Source: Nitrospira sp. (GTDB lineage Bacteria > Nitrospirota > Nitrospiria > Nitrospirales > Nitrospiraceae). From it: a stretch of DNA of 64,000 nucleotides. This document shows, piece by piece, positions 8,399-18,054 of this stretch (its first letter is position 1; the number at the start of each line of letters is the position of its first letter). Where the stretch lies: assembly GCA_024998625.1 (NCBI GenBank), contig JACOEL010000012.1, positions 56,169 to 120,168 of the forward strand. Reading direction: 5' to 3'. The translations under genes were made by a program, and so were the position numbers. The notes under the pieces were generated by a model. It made no database searches, was not told the DNA's origin, and saw nothing but the letters and a program-made list of their open reading frames with translations.

Positions 8399-9721
8399 TT
8401 ATCCTTCCATCACATTCATGACCAAACCGGTGAGCGGCTTGGGGAAGAAGTAGGTTGATTTGTGCGGCATCCGCTCGCCTGCGGAAGCCACGGCCTTCAC
8501 TTCGGTGACTTTGGTCGGGTTCAGCAGCAGTGCAGCGGTGCCGGTCCCCTGGCGTACCCAATTCAACGCCTCGTGATCGTCTTTCGAATACAGCATCGCT
8601 TCCTGCTCCTGGTGAGTGGGGCAGAGCACGGCGACCACATGCTGCTGCAACAGGGACACGTCGAGCCGGTCGCGCGGTGAGGCTGAGGCCGGCGGGCGAT
8701 GCGCGGCTCGCAGGGTCAGCAGGTAGTACTGCGGATCGTTCTGCAGCGCCAGCCCGAACATCGGCATGGACTGCCCGCGACTGCGCAGGGTTTCGATAAA
8801 TTGTCCCCGCACCTGTGTCTCATTGCCCGGCTGAAAGGGCAGCGTCGTCACTTCGAAGACGGGATCAAGCATACGCAACAGATCTTTCGGGGCCGGGACG
8901 CCCGTCGTGAGCACACGGTGCGTCGGGAGCACGGTCAGGCCCTTGTCCTCAAGGCTGGCGAACAGCATCAGGACATTGTCGTAAGGCTGGGGACCAGAGG
9001 GTGCGCCCGCCTGCTGGCGTCGCGCGCGGCGATAATTGAGCGCCGTTTCATAGCGATGATGGCCGTCGGCGATGAAGAGCTGTTTCGTGTGCATGATTTC
9101 GACGACCTTGGCGAGCACAGCCGGATCGGTCACGCTCCACAGTCGCTGACGGAACCCCACGTCGTCCTGAAAGTCGATGCGTGGTTTGTCGGAGACGATG
9201 GACTGCTCGATCACCGTAAGCACGTCGTTCTGCGGATCAGAATAGAGCGAAATGATCGCACTGAAGTTTGCGCGGCAGGCTTCGAGCAGGTTGAATCGGT
9301 CGGTCTTGGCTGCGGCGCGTGTATTCTCGTGCGGGTAGATCTTGCCGGACCCGAACTCTTCCAACTCGACGGTTGAGAGGAAACCTTTGAAGACTTTGGT
9401 CGGGGTGCCTGGCCCTGAATAGGGCGGCTGGTATTCGATGGTGTGGTAGTAGATGGCCGGTTTGTCGTCCCGGCGTAAGGCGCCGGACTTGAGCCAATCT
9501 TTGAGCGCTCCCGCCGCGCGGAGGTACTTGTTGTTGCCGATGGTATCGCCCGGCTGTTCATAGCCGAGTTCCAGCCGAATGACGTTGTTCGGATGGCGCT
9601 CGTGCAAGGTCTTCTGCAACGTCGCGTCGATAATGTCGTACGGGGGTGCCACCACCTGGCGGACGTCGCCGACGGTCGCAGGATTGTAGAGTGTACCGTG
9701 AAAGGGAATGACGTGTGCCAT
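8399..9721 (-). CDS. DUF1015 family protein, 440 aa
   Basis: Conserved protein of the DUF1015 family, recognised from VVAPPYDII near residue 25, NVIRLELG near 46, YPHENTR near 130 and ADGHHRYETAL near 217. The family is widespread in bacteria and archaea, often near serine or one-carbon metabolism genes, and its biochemical function is not established. Length is normal. No signal peptide or membrane segment is seen, so it should be cytoplasmic. It lies 46 bp upstream of the response-regulator gene, same strand, and 129 bp downstream of the polyprenyl synthase gene. Confidence 0.85.
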   Translation of the reverse strand: MAHVIPFHGTLYNPATVGDVRQVVAPPYDIIDATLQKTLHERHPNNVIRLELGYEQPGDTIGNNKYLRAAGALKDWLKSGALRRDDKPAIYYHTIEYQPPYSGPGTPTKVFKGFLSTVELEEFGSGKIYPHENTRAAAKTDRFNLLEACRANFSAIISLYSDPQNDVLTVIEQSIVSDKPRIDFQDDVGFRQRLWSVTDPAVLAKVVEIMHTKQLFIADGHHRYETALNYRRARRQQAGAPSGPQPYDNVLMLFASLEDKGLTVLPTHRVLTTGVPAPKDLLRMLDPVFEVTTLPFQPGNETQVRGQFIETLRSRGQSMPMFGLALQNDPQYYLLTLRAAHRPPASASPRDRLDVSLLQQHVVAVLCPTHQEQEAMLYSKDDHEALNWVRQGTGTAALLLNPTKVTEVKAVASAGERMPHKSTYFFPKPLTGLVMNVMEG

Positions 9722-9850
9722 GCGGGTTTCTATCCTTTTCTCTCGTGGGTGCGGTGTGGTCCTGTTCGCCCGGCGGTGAGCCGGGTGTGTCGCTGAACGA
9801 GTACGCGCTGTCAGCAGAGCGTGGGCGTTGTAAAGCCGGGCGGCGGCAAC

Positions 9851-10855
9851 TCAGCGGTCGCGAGTCACCATGTAATCGGCGGCAATAGCCAGGGCGCGCT
9901 TGGCGGTGTTGTCGTGAAACAGGTCGAGATCGCGTTTGGCGGCGGCGACGAACGCGCGTGCCCGCTCCATCGCATAGGCAATGGACCCATACTCCTGCAT
10001 CAAGCCGACGATGCGGCGGAGTTCCTCGTCCGTCAGGGTGCGAGTCTCCATGCGATCCTTGATGAGCTGCCGATCCGGCTCCGAGCAGTGCTGCAGGAGG
10101 TGCAGCAGCGGCAGGGTCGCTTTCCCTTGCCGCAGGTCCTGTCCGAGTGTCTTGCCCAGGTGTTCACCGTTGGCGGTATAGTCCAGCGTATCGTCCGCCA
10201 GTTGGAACGCAATGCCCAGCCGCTGCCCGAACCGGAACAGCGCCTCTTGTAACTCTTCCGTGGCGCCACCGACGATCGCCCCGATCTTGCAGGACGCCGC
10301 AATCAATCCGGCGGTCTTATGTTCGATGATGCGGAGATATTCCGACTCCGGCATCAGCGGATTGCCGTTGTAATACAGTTGCAGCACTTCTCCTTCGGCC
10401 ATCTTGCGGCAGGCTTCCGAGAGCGCCTCGTTGATCCCTTGGTTGCGGAAGTCGACGATCTGGCAGATTGCGCGCGAATAGAGATAATCGCCCACGAGAA
10501 TACTGATTTGGTTGCCCCAGACTTTGCTCGCGGTCCGGCGACCCCGACGCAGGTCGGCGTCATCGACGACGTCGTCGTGCAGCAGGGTGGCGGTATGGAT
10601 GAATTCGACGAGGCTTCCGAGTGCTTGATGGTCCTGGCCGGCGTATCCGCAGAGATGAGCGCTGAGGAGCACGAAGAGGGGACGGACGCGTTTGCCGCCG
10701 CTGTTCAGGATGTGGGCGGCGACGGTGTTGACGAGAGCGACACTGGAGTCGAGATTTTTCCGGATCTGTTCCTCGACCCCCTCCAACTCTTCTCGATAGA
10801 CGTCCCACACATCGGCCATGCTGTGGAGCGTGAGGGTGGTCGGTCCGTTCGACAT
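9851..10855 (-). CDS. ispB: Polyprenyl diphosphate synthase (trans, octaprenyl/heptaprenyl type), 334 aa
   Basis: Elongates farnesyl diphosphate with IPP to make the long side chain of the respiratory quinone (menaquinone in Nitrospira-like organisms). The first Asp-rich motif is DDVVD at 94-98 (HDDVVDDADLRRG) and the second DDTLD at 221-225 (LADDTLDYTAN). GGKRVRP near 53-59 binds IPP. Chain length cannot be read with certainty, so the gene symbol is by family. A TTGACT-18-TACTAT promoter ends 7 bases before the ATG, with no Shine-Dalgarno, suggesting a leaderless mRNA. Met13 (MADVWDVYREEL) is an alternative start. Confidence 0.9.
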   Translation of the reverse strand: MSNGPTTLTLHSMADVWDVYREELEGVEEQIRKNLDSSVALVNTVAAHILNSGGKRVRPLFVLLSAHLCGYAGQDHQALGSLVEFIHTATLLHDDVVDDADLRRGRRTASKVWGNQISILVGDYLYSRAICQIVDFRNQGINEALSEACRKMAEGEVLQLYYNGNPLMPESEYLRIIEHKTAGLIAASCKIGAIVGGATEELQEALFRFGQRLGIAFQLADDTLDYTANGEHLGKTLGQDLRQGKATLPLLHLLQHCSEPDRQLIKDRMETRTLTDEELRRIVGLMQEYGSIAYAMERARAFVAAAKRDLDLFHDNTAKRALAIAADYMVTRDR

Positions 10856-10862
10856 GGAGCGG

Positions 10863-10892
10863 ATAGTAGGGCAGGAAACTCCACTAAGTCAA
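10863..10892 (-). promoter_or_regulatory. Promoter of the polyprenyl synthase gene (leaderless candidate)
   Basis: Minus-strand TTGACT (10892-10887) and TACTAT (10868-10863) are 18 bases apart. The -10 box ends 7 bases before the ATG at 10855, so transcription should start at or next to the start codon. Confidence 0.55.
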
Positions 10893-10936
10893 GCTCCTGT
10901 CGGCGAGTTTCTCGAGTCGATCGCGTCGTCGTTCTC

Positions 10937-11056
10937 TTGACAGTTTCCAGCCCCATCCAGTAAGGTGACTCCTCGCTTAATTCCCCGAATGAATGGTAGC
11001 AGTCACCGGTGGTCGTTCGACAGCTTCAATGTCCCCGTGAGGGGAGTCTGTTCCCC
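10937..11056 (+). promoter_or_regulatory. gltB upstream region with TTGACA and competing hairpins
   Basis: TTGACA at 10937-10942 is followed 18 bases later by the weak -10 TAAGGT (10961-10966). Just before gltB, three short mutually complementary blocks TCCCC (11032-11036), GGGGA (11041-11045) and TCCCC (11052-11056) can pair in two exclusive ways. No clear sigma-54 -24/-12 element was found. Regulatory meaning is speculative. Confidence 0.3.
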
Positions 11057-11092
11057 AGGTAATTGCCTTCCAGCTTGACGAGAACACGTGTC

Positions 11093-14000
11093 ATGAATGT
11101 ACCAGGGTTTCCTCCCAAACAAGGGTTATATGATCCTCAGCACGAAAAAGATGCGTGCGGGGTCGGGTTTGTCGTCGATATCAAGGGCCAGCGTTCGCAC
11201 CAGATCGTGCAGCAGGGTCTGCAGGTATTGGAGAGTCTGACTCATCGAGGGGCACAAGGATGCGATCCTTGCACCGGCGACGGCGCAGGCATTCTCCTTC
11301 AAGTGCCACACGAGTTTTTTAAGCGCGCGGCAAAAGACTGCGGGATCAAGCTGCCGGGCGCAGGAGAATACGGCGTGGGCATGGTGTTTCTGCCGCCCGA
11401 TGCCGACGCCCGTGCGCAGTGCGAGACGGTGTTTAACCGCGTCATCAAGGATGCCAACGCCAAGCTCCTCGGCTGGCGCGACGTGCCGGTCAAGAGCGAC
11501 GCAATCGGTGAGCTGGCTCGCACGACCGAACCATTCATGCGGCAGGTGTTCATCGCCCGGGGGATTTTCACGGACGACGAATTCGAACGCCGTTTGTATG
11601 TGATCCGGAAGTGTGCGGAGCGGGCCGTTCGTGAGTCGGCAATCGAAGGGCGCGAGTATTTCTATATCCCGAGCCTGTCCAGCAGCACCATCGTGTATAA
11701 GGGGCTGTTACTGCCGCATCAGATTCCCCAGTACTATCAAGACCTCACCGACAGCAACGTGACGAGCGGCCTGGCCCTCGTGCACTCGCGGTTCAGCACG
11801 AATACCTTCCCGACCTGGCCGCTGGCCCATCCCTATCGCTACATTTGCCACAACGGTGAAATCAACACGTTGAAGGGTAATGTGAATTGGATGCGCGCAC
11901 GACAGGGACGGCTGAATACCGAACTGTTCGGCGAGGACATGCAGAAACTGTTTCCCATCGTGTACGAGAACCAGAGCGATTCAGCCTGTTTGGACAATGC
12001 GCTCGAATTCCTGGTGCTCGGCGGGCGGTCGTTGCCGCACGCGATGATGATGTTGATTCCCGAACCCTGGGTTGCCAATCCGCAGATGGACCTGGACCGC
12101 CGTGGATTCTACGAGTACCACGCGGCCATGCAGGAACCCTGGGACGGACCGGCGGCCGTCTGTTTTACCGACGGCAAGCTGATCGGCGCTACGCTGGATC
12201 GGAACGGACTCCGTCCTTGCCGCTATCAGGTGACTACCGACGGTCTGGTGGTACTGGCCTCCGAAGCGGGCGTGCTTCCGATGGACCCGCAGCGGATTCG
12301 CCAGAAGGGTCGTTTGATGCCGGGACGGATGTTCCTCGTGGACACCGTGCAAGGCCGCATCATCGACGACGAAGAAGTCAAAGCCGATATCGTGCGTCGC
12401 AAGCCCTATCGCTCCTGGGTGGCTCAATATCGGATTTCGCTCGATGAGTTGCCGGATCCGATCAATGTGCCGCAGCCTGATCATGCCACGATCCGGCAGC
12501 GTCAGCAGGCGTTCGGCTACACCGTCGAAGAACTGAAGATGGTCATCACCCCCATGGTGGTGGAAGGGCAGGAAGCGATCTCGTCGATGGGTACGGACAC
12601 GCCGCTGGCGGTGTTGTCGGATCGACCCCAACTGCTGTTCAAATACTTCAAGCAACTGTTTGCGCAGGTCACGAATCCGCCGATCGATCCGATCCGTGAA
12701 GAACTCGTGATGTCGCTCACGACCAGCATCGGTCCCAAGCCTAATCTGATGGATGAACATCCGGAGTCCTGCCGGCGTATCCGGGTGAAGCAGCCGATCC
12801 TGACGAACGCCGATCTGCAGAAGATCCGCGAGATCAACGACCCCAATTTTAAGAGCAAGACGCTGAAGATGTTGTTCCGCGTCGCCGAAGGCCCGGAAGG
12901 GTTGGGCGCGGCGGTGGACGATCTCTGCCGCCAGGCCTCGCAAGCGATTCGTGAAGGGTACAAATTCCTCATCCTCAGCGACCGCGGGGTCAATGCGGAC
13001 TACGCGCCGATTCCGAGTCTGCTCGGCGTGGCGGCGGTGCACCATCACCTGGTGCGTGAATGCACGAGAACCGAAGTCGGCCTGACGGTGGAAACCGGCG
13101 AACCGCGCGATGTCCATCACTTTGCCTGCCTGATCGGTTTCGGAGCCGGGACGGTGAATCCGTACCTGGTGTTTGAGTCGCTGGTGGATCTGGAACGTGA
13201 CGGCTATTTCCCCGAAGGGCTCGACGCGCCGACGGCGGAAGGCAAGTTCATCAAAGCCATTAACAAGGGGTTGCTCAAGATCTTCTCAAAGATGGGCATC
13301 TCCACGGTGCAATCCTATTGCGGCGCGCAGATCTTTGAAGCGATCGGGCTTAACCATGAATTGATCGACCGCTATTTCACCGGCACGCCCTCGCGGATCG
13401 AAGGCATCAGCATCCGGGAAATCGGTGAAGAGACGTTGCGCCGCCATCGCGTGGCCTACGAACCGGCCCCGATCCGGCAGTTGGATTTCGGCGGCGAGAT
13501 TCACTATCGCATCCAGGGCGAGCATCACAATTGGAATCCCGACACCATCTATAAGCTGCAGCATGCGACCAGGAACAACGATCCCAAGACGTTCGCCGAG
13601 TTCTCGCAGCTGGTGAATGATGAAAGCAAGCGCCGGTCCAACCTGCGCGGCCTGCTGGAGTTCAAGTTCCTGCCCGAGGCGATTCCGCTCGATGAGGTGG
13701 AGCCGGCGAAGGAAATCGTGAAGCGCTTTACGACCGGCGCGATGTCGTTCGGGTCGATCAGCAAAGAGGCTCACGAGACGCTGGCGATCGCGATGAATCG
13801 CCTGGGCGCCAAGAGCAACACCGGTGAAGGCGGCGAAGATCCCGAGCGGTTTGCGCCGCTCCCGAACGGCGATTCCCGAAACAGCTACATCAAGCAAGTG
13901 GCATCGGCTCGGTTCGGAGTCACGAGCCACTACCTCGTGAATGCCAAGGAACTCCAGATCAAGATGGCGCAGGGGGCCAAGCCGGGTGAGGGCGGACAGC

Positions 14001-15613
14001 TCCCCGGGCATAAGGTGGACGAGAACATTGCGCGTCTGCGGTATTCGACACCGGGCGTGCAGCTGATTTCCCCGCCGCCGCACCATGACATTTATTCGAT
14101 CGAAGACCTAGCGCAGCTGATCTTCGACTTGAAGAATGCGAACTCCGACGCGGCCGTCTCGGTCAAGCTGGTTTCCGAAGTCGGAGTCGGCACGGTGGCC
14201 GCCGGTGTGGCGAAGGCCCATGCGGACAAGGTGTTGATCAGCGGCGACTCTGGCGGAACCGGGGCGTCCCCTCTCTCGTCCATTAAGTATGCCGGAGTGC
14301 CCTGGGAGATGGGATTGGCGGAAACGCATCAGACCTTGGTTCTCAACGACCTGCGCGGCAGGATCCGGGTCGAAACCGACGGCCAGATGAAGACCGGACG
14401 TGATGTGGCCATTGCCGCGCTGTTGGGCGCGGAAGAGTATGGATTTGCGACGGCGCCGCTCATCATCGAAGGCTGCATCATGATGCGGAAGTGCCACCTC
14501 AATACCTGTCCTGTCGGCATTGCCACGCAGGATCCGATGTTGCGTAAAAAGTTCACCGGCCAGCCGGAACATGTCGTCAATTTCTTCTTCTTCATCGCCG
14601 AAGAGTTGCGGCAGATCATGGCCAAGCTGGGATTCCGGACCATCAATGAGATGGTCGGCCGCGTGGACAAACTGAAGATTCACAAGGCTGTCGAGCATTG
14701 GAAGGCCAAGGGCCTGGATCTGACGCCGCTGCTCAAGCTGCCGGAAGTCGGTCCTGAGGTTTCTCGCTATTGCGTACAGAAGCAGGATCACGGCATTGCC
14801 GAGATTTTGGATCGGAAACTCATCGAGCAGTGCCGACCGGCGATCGATCGGGGCGAGAAGGTCACGCTCGAACTGCCGATCCGGAATTTGAATCGCACCG
14901 TCGGGACGATGCTCTCCAGCCAGATCGCGAAGAAATACGGATTGGAAGGGTTGCCTGCCGACACGATCACGATCAAGTTCAACGGGTCAGCCGGACAATC
15001 GTTCGGCGCCTTTCTCTCACGCGGCATCACGCTGGTGCTGGAAGGTGAGTCGAACGATTACATCGGCAAGGGCCTCTCGGGCGGCAAGATCATCGTCTTC
15101 CCGCCGAAGAACGCGATTTACACCCCGGAAGAAACGATTCTCGTCGGCAATACCTCGCTGTACGGTGGAACGCAGGGCGAAGCCTATTTCTACGGCATGG
15201 CCGGGGAACGGTTCGCGGTGCGGAACAGCGGCGTGCGGGCCGTCGTCGAAGGCACCGGTGACCATGGTTGCGAATATATGACCGGAGGGGTCGTGGCGGT
15301 GTTGGGCCGCACGGGCAGAAATTTCGCGGCGGGTATGTCCGGCGGCGTGGCGTTTGTGCTGAACGAGCTGGATAAATTCCAGTCGCGCTGCAACCTGGGC
15401 ATGGTGGAGTTGGAGCAGGTCACGAGCGACGACGACAAGAAGTTGCTGCACGACATGATCACCTCCCACTTCATGTATACCGGTAGCCGGAACGCCAAGC
15501 GTATCCTGGATGGCTGGGACGCGATTCTGCCGAAGTTCGTGAAGGTGATGCCGATCGATTACAAGCGTGTGTTGGCCGAACGGAAAGCGGCGGCGGCCAA
15601 AGTAGCCAAGTAA
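11093..15613 (+). CDS. gltB: Glutamate synthase, large (alpha) subunit, 1506 aa
   Basis: Catalyses the glutamine amidotransferase and FMN half-reactions of glutamate synthase. From the ATG at 11093 the protein has a 21-residue propeptide before Cys22 (DACGVGF), which becomes the N-terminal nucleophile after cleavage. A central domain follows, then the FMN barrel ([15 protein letters not shown]), the 3Fe-4S cysteines at about 1128, 1134 and 1139 ([12 protein letters not shown]), and the C-terminal glycine-rich beta-helix. An in-frame TTG at 11063 would give an extra 10 residues; the ATG fits the usual propeptide length better. gltD follows 97 bp downstream. Length is normal for bacterial GltB. 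Confidence 0.97.
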   Translation: MNVPGFPPKQGLYDPQHEKDACGVGFVVDIKGQRSHQIVQQGLQVLESLTHRGAQGCDPCTGDGAGILLQVPHEFFKRAAKDCGIKLPGAGEYGVGMVFLPPDADARAQCETVFNRVIKDANAKLLGWRDVPVKSDAIGELARTTEPFMRQVFIARGIFTDDEFERRLYVIRKCAERAVRESAIEGREYFYIPSLSSSTIVYKGLLLPHQIPQYYQDLTDSNVTSGLALVHSRFSTNTFPTWPLAHPYRYICHNGEINTLKGNVNWMRARQGRLNTELFGEDMQKLFPIVYENQSDSACLDNALEFLVLGGRSLPHAMMMLIPEPWVANPQMDLDRRGFYEYHAAMQEPWDGPAAVCFTDGKLIGATLDRNGLRPCRYQVTTDGLVVLASEAGVLPMDPQRIRQKGRLMPGRMFLVDTVQGRIIDDEEVKADIVRRKPYRSWVAQYRISLDELPDPINVPQPDHATIRQRQQAFGYTVEELKMVITPMVVEGQEAISSMGTDTPLAVLSDRPQLLFKYFKQLFAQVTNPPIDPIREELVMSLTTSIGPKPNLMDEHPESCRRIRVKQPILTNADLQKIREINDPNFKSKTLKMLFRVAEGPEGLGAAVDDLCRQASQAIREGYKFLILSDRGVNADYAPIPSLLGVAAVHHHLVRECTRTEVGLTVETGEPRDVHHFACLIGFGAGTVNPYLVFESLVDLERDGYFPEGLDAPTAEGKFIKAINKGLLKIFSKMGISTVQSYCGAQIFEAIGLNHELIDRYFTGTPSRIEGISIREIGEETLRRHRVAYEPAPIRQLDFGGEIHYRIQGEHHNWNPDTIYKLQHATRNNDPKTFAEFSQLVNDESKRRSNLRGLLEFKFLPEAIPLDEVEPAKEIVKRFTTGAMSFGSISKEAHETLAIAMNRLGAKSNTGEGGEDPERFAPLPNGDSRNSYIKQVASARFGVTSHYLVNAKELQIKMAQGAKPGEGGQLPGHKVDENIARLRYSTPGVQLISPPPHHDIYSIEDLAQLIFDLKNANSDAAVSVKLVSEVGVGTVAAGVAKAHADKVLISGDSGGTGASPLSSIKYAGVPWEMGLAETHQTLVLNDLRGRIRVETDGQMKTGRDVAIAALLGAEEYGFATAPLIIEGCIMMRKCHLNTCPVGIATQDPMLRKKFTGQPEHVVNFFFFIAEELRQIMAKLGFRTINEMVGRVDKLKIHKAVEHWKAKGLDLTPLLKLPEVGPEVSRYCVQKQDHGIAEILDRKLIEQCRPAIDRGEKVTLELPIRNLNRTVGTMLSSQIAKKYGLEGLPADTITIKFNGSAGQSFGAFLSRGITLVLEGESNDYIGKGLSGGKIIVFPPKNAIYTPEETILVGNTSLYGGTQGEAYFYGMAGERFAVRNSGVRAVVEGTGDHGCEYMTGGVVAVLGRTGRNFAAGMSGGVAFVLNELDKFQSRCNLGMVELEQVTSDDDKKLLHDMITSHFMYTGSRNAKRILDGWDAILPKFVKVMPIDYKRVLAERKAAAAKVAK

Positions 15614-15615
15614 CT

Positions 15616-15650
15616 GTGAAACGTGAAGTGGTGTTCGTGAAGCGCGTGAC
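15616..15650 (+). repeat. Degenerate heptamer repeats in the gltB-gltD gap
   Basis: Period-7 units GTGAAAC, GTGAAGT, GGTGTTC, GTGAAGC and GCGTGAC follow directly after the gltB stop codon. They resemble the array between amgK and murU, suggesting a recurring intergenic sequence in this genome. Confidence 0.45.
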
Positions 15651-15710
15651 CGCAAGGTCCGAGCGAGATCCGAACCACGAGAGACGAATACAAGCGAGAG
15701 ACGATACGCG

Positions 15711-17141
15711 ATGGGTGATCCAAAGGGCTTTCTGAAATACGCGCGTGAGGGACCGAAGCGGAAACCGGTCGAGTTGCGTGTGCTCGATTGGAAGGAAATG
15801 TACGAGCCGATCGCCGAGGACAAGCTCAAGGTCCAGGGCGCCCGTTGCATGGATTGCGGTGTGCCGTTTTGTCAGGGCAATACCGGTTGTCCGGTCGTGA
15901 ACCTGATCCCTGAGTGGAACGATCTCGTCTACCGCGGGCGCTGGAAAGATGCGCTCAAAGCCCTGCACACCACGAATAACTTTCCTGAGTTCACCGGTCG
16001 ACTCTGCCCCGCGCCCTGCGAAGGGGCCTGCGTATTGGGGATCAACAGCGATCCCGTGTCGATCCGTGTGCTGGAATGGAACATCATCGACCGTGGCTTC
16101 AACGAAGGCCTGGTCGAACCGGCCATGCCCGTCAGAAAAACCGGCAAGACCGTCGCGATCATCGGTTCAGGACCGGCCGGGTTGGCGGCGGCTCAACAGC
16201 TGGCGCGAGCGGGACACGCGGTGACCGTGTTTGAAAAGTCCGATCGCATCGGCGGGTTGCTGCGTTACGGAATTCCCGATTTCAAAATGGAAAAGTGGGT
16301 GATCGACCGGCGGCTGGAGCAGATGAAGGCCGAAGGGGTGGAGTTCAAGACCGGCGTCACCGTGGGAAAAGACATCACCGGCGACCAGTTGCGCCAGCAG
16401 TTCGACGCCGTCGGGTTGACGATGGGCGCCGAGATGGCGCGTGACCTGCCGGTTCCCGGTCGGGAGCTGAAGGGCATCCATTTCGCCATGGAGTACTTGA
16501 CCCAACAAAACAAGCGGACGGCAGGCATTTCCGTGTTCGATGAACCGATTACCGCCAAGGGTAAACGGGTCATCATCATCGGCGGCGGCGATACCGGGTC
16601 CGATTGCCTGGGGACCGCGCATCGTCAGGGTTGCAGCGAGGCGCACCAGTTTGAGGTGTTGCCGGAGCCGCCTCCCACGCGCGCGAGTTCCACGCCTTGG
16701 CCGCTCTGGCCGATGCAACTCCGCACGTCGCATGCGCACGAAGAAGGCTGCGATCGCCAGTGGAGCGTCTCCACCACCAAGTTTACCGGCCACAACGGCC
16801 ATGTCACCAAGCTGCATGCCAATCGGGTCAAGTTCGAAGGCGGCAAGTTCGTGCCGATGCCGAACACGGATTTTGAATTGGATGCAGACCTCGTGCTCCT
16901 CGCCATGGGTTTTACGGGCCCGGTCCGAAACGGTTTCCTCGACAGCCTCGGCGTGAATTATGACGCGCGCGGCTGCGTCACCGTGGACGACAACTTCATG
17001 ACCAACCTCGACGGCGTCTTTGCCGGCGGCGACACCAAGCGCGGCGCTTCCCTTATCGTCTGGGCCATCGCCGAAGGGCGCAAGATGGCGGCAGGGATCA
17101 ATCAGTACCTTGAAGCGGGCAAGTCAGCACAGAAGGGCTGA
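15711..17141 (+). CDS. gltD: Glutamate synthase, small (beta) subunit, 476 aa
   Basis: FAD- and NAD(P)H-binding subunit that passes electrons from NAD(P)H to GltB. The N-terminal domain carries the low-potential 4Fe-4S cysteines (ARCMDCGVPFCQGNTGC and GRLCPAPCEGAC). The FAD motif is IIGSGPAGLAAA near residue 144 and the nucleotide-binding motif IIIGGGDTGSD near 284. The C-terminus ends with the GGDTKRGASLIVWAIAEGRK segment and a short tail. A divergent second copy of this 3' end lies at 17967-18054, beyond the nucleotidyltransferase module. Cotranscribed with gltB. Confidence 0.96.
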   Translation: MGDPKGFLKYAREGPKRKPVELRVLDWKEMYEPIAEDKLKVQGARCMDCGVPFCQGNTGCPVVNLIPEWNDLVYRGRWKDALKALHTTNNFPEFTGRLCPAPCEGACVLGINSDPVSIRVLEWNIIDRGFNEGLVEPAMPVRKTGKTVAIIGSGPAGLAAAQQLARAGHAVTVFEKSDRIGGLLRYGIPDFKMEKWVIDRRLEQMKAEGVEFKTGVTVGKDITGDQLRQQFDAVGLTMGAEMARDLPVPGRELKGIHFAMEYLTQQNKRTAGISVFDEPITAKGKRVIIIGGGDTGSDCLGTAHRQGCSEAHQFEVLPEPPPTRASSTPWPLWPMQLRTSHAHEEGCDRQWSVSTTKFTGHNGHVTKLHANRVKFEGGKFVPMPNTDFELDADLVLLAMGFTGPVRNGFLDSLGVNYDARGCVTVDDNFMTNLDGVFAGGDTKRGASLIVWAIAEGRKMAAGINQYLEAGKSAQKG

Positions 17142-17234
17142 CCATAAAGATCCTTAGTTGGTACCCCGCCCGAGCCTGTCCCGTTTTCATTCCATGCCAT
17201 TGCAAGATCGGCTGCTAATTATCTGCTGTTCCGC

Positions 17235-17240
17235 TAGAAT
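17235..17240 (+). promoter_or_regulatory. Possible -10 box before the nucleotidyltransferase gene
   Basis: TAGAAT ends 6 bases before a GTG at 17247, the probable original start of the nucleotidyltransferase. No convincing -35 element was seen. Confidence 0.3.
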
Positions 17241-17246
17241 GGCGCC

Positions 17247-17290
17247 GTGTCGGTCTTCGACCCATATTTCAAACACTAAATACAGCAGGA
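17247..17290 (+). pseudogene. Frameshifted 5' end of the nucleotidyltransferase gene
   Basis: GTG at 17247 opens a frame reading VSVFDPYFKH followed by a stop at 17277-17279. Reading one frame over from 17273 gives TLNTAGVRYVVVGGL, running into the downstream gene. Restoring one A in the run at 17271-17273 joins them as FDPYFKTLNTAGVRYVVVGG, the typical N-terminus of this nucleotidyltransferase family. This is therefore either a one-base loss or a sequencing error. Confidence 0.6.
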
Positions 17291-17746
17291 GTGCGCTATG
17301 TCGTGGTGGGAGGTCTTGCCACGCTGTTGCATGGCTATGCTCGGCTAACGGCAGATGTTGATCTTGCCGTTGATCTTGCACCGGAAGAAGTTACCAAAAT
17401 GATCCGAGCACTGGTGGCGAAGGGGTTCCGACCTCAAATTCCCGTGTCGGCGGAAGCATTTGCCGATCCGGCTGTGCGTGAGGAGTGGCTTCAGGAAAAG
17501 CATATGCGAGCCTTTTCACTCGTCGATCCTGCCAATCCAATGAGAGTGATAGATTTACTATTGGAGCCGGAGGTGCCTTTTGAAGGGCGTTTGGCCCGTT
17601 CTCAAGAAGCATTTGTGGGTAAGGCAAAAGTCAGAATTGCATCATTGGACGATCTGATTGCTTTGAAACGGCACGCCGGACGGCCACAGGATTTGGTCGA
17701 TGTTGAGCAGCTCGATGCCATCCGAAGAAAAATAGGAGATCGCTAA
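17291..17746 (+). CDS. Nucleotidyltransferase (AbiEii/DUF6036-like), N-terminally disrupted, 151 aa as read
   Basis: The readable frame starts at GTG 17291 and contains the family signature VVVGGLATLLHG followed by R-x-TADVDLAV, the GG...D-x-D pattern of minimal nucleotidyltransferases related to AbiEii-type toxins. The frame stays open upstream without ATG, GTG or TTG, and the natural N-terminus is in another frame (see 17247-17290). The C-terminal half has LDDLIALKRHAGRPQDLVDVEQL, also typical. The 72-aa gene at 17748 begins one base after its stop, so the two form a module inserted between gltD and a second gltD 3' end. A toxin or defence role is possible, not shown. Confidence 0.7.
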   Translation: MRYVVVGGLATLLHGYARLTADVDLAVDLAPEEVTKMIRALVAKGFRPQIPVSAEAFADPAVREEWLQEKHMRAFSLVDPANPMRVIDLLLEPEVPFEGRLARSQEAFVGKAKVRIASLDDLIALKRHAGRPQDLVDVEQLDAIRRKIGDR

Positions 17747-17747
17747 G

Positions 17748-17966
17748 ATGGCGAAAGAACCGGCCGTTCCCAAGGCTCAGGCGCAGTCAAATGATTGGAG
17801 TGCCAGTGATCAAAGTTTGCTTGACGCGTCGCTTGCGGCGACGCCTACGCAGCGCATAGCTTGGTTGGAGGAGGCACTACAGCTTGCCTATGCGACCGGG
17901 GCATTGAAGCCGAGACGGATAATGACCCAAGAAGAGTGGGACGCGATGGGCTCATCGCCCCAATGA
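17748..17966 (+). CDS. Small partner protein of the nucleotidyltransferase, 72 aa
   Basis: Not assigned to a named family. The protein is acidic in the middle and contains PTQRIAWLEEALQLAY, a helix-forming segment found in short proteins that accompany nucleotidyltransferases, followed by ATGALKPRR. It starts one base after the nucleotidyltransferase stop codon, so translation is probably coupled. If the upstream gene is a toxin-like enzyme, this could be its regulator or antitoxin, which is inference from position only. Its stop codon directly abuts the duplicated gltD tail. Confidence 0.6.
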   Translation: MAKEPAVPKAQAQSNDWSASDQSLLDASLAATPTQRIAWLEEALQLAYATGALKPRRIMTQEEWDAMGSSPQ

Positions 17967-18054
17967 CCGTCTGGGCATCGCCGAAGGGCGCAAAATGGCA
18001 GCGGGCGTCGATAAGTATCTGCAAGCCAACAAGTCGGCCAAGACAGGCCGCTGA
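17967..18054 (+). pseudogene. Second, divergent copy of the gltD 3' end (remnant)
   Basis: The bases match the end of gltD (17058-17141) closely. With the frame shifted after the first codons, the reading is IAEGRKMAAGVDKYLQANKS and on to a TGA at 18052-18054, against IAEGRKMAAGINQYLEAGKS in the intact gene. The copy starts exactly after the stop of the 72-aa gene. It is divergent rather than identical, so it looks like a fragment of a related gltD brought in with, or left behind by, the inserted module. Confidence 0.75.

Noticed and set aside
10981..11062. Sigma-54 promoter for gltB
   Set aside because: No TGGCAC-N5-TTGC-type -24/-12 element is present; only a weak sigma-70-like pair was seen.
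11981..13120. 379-codon minus-strand frame inside gltB
   Set aside because: Shadow of the gltB coding frame in high-GC DNA; no family motif, and gltB is continuous on the plus strand.
17158..17361. 67-codon plus-strand frame over the start of the nucleotidyltransferase
   Set aside because: It reads through the region in a third frame and gives no family match; the frameshift explanation fits better.
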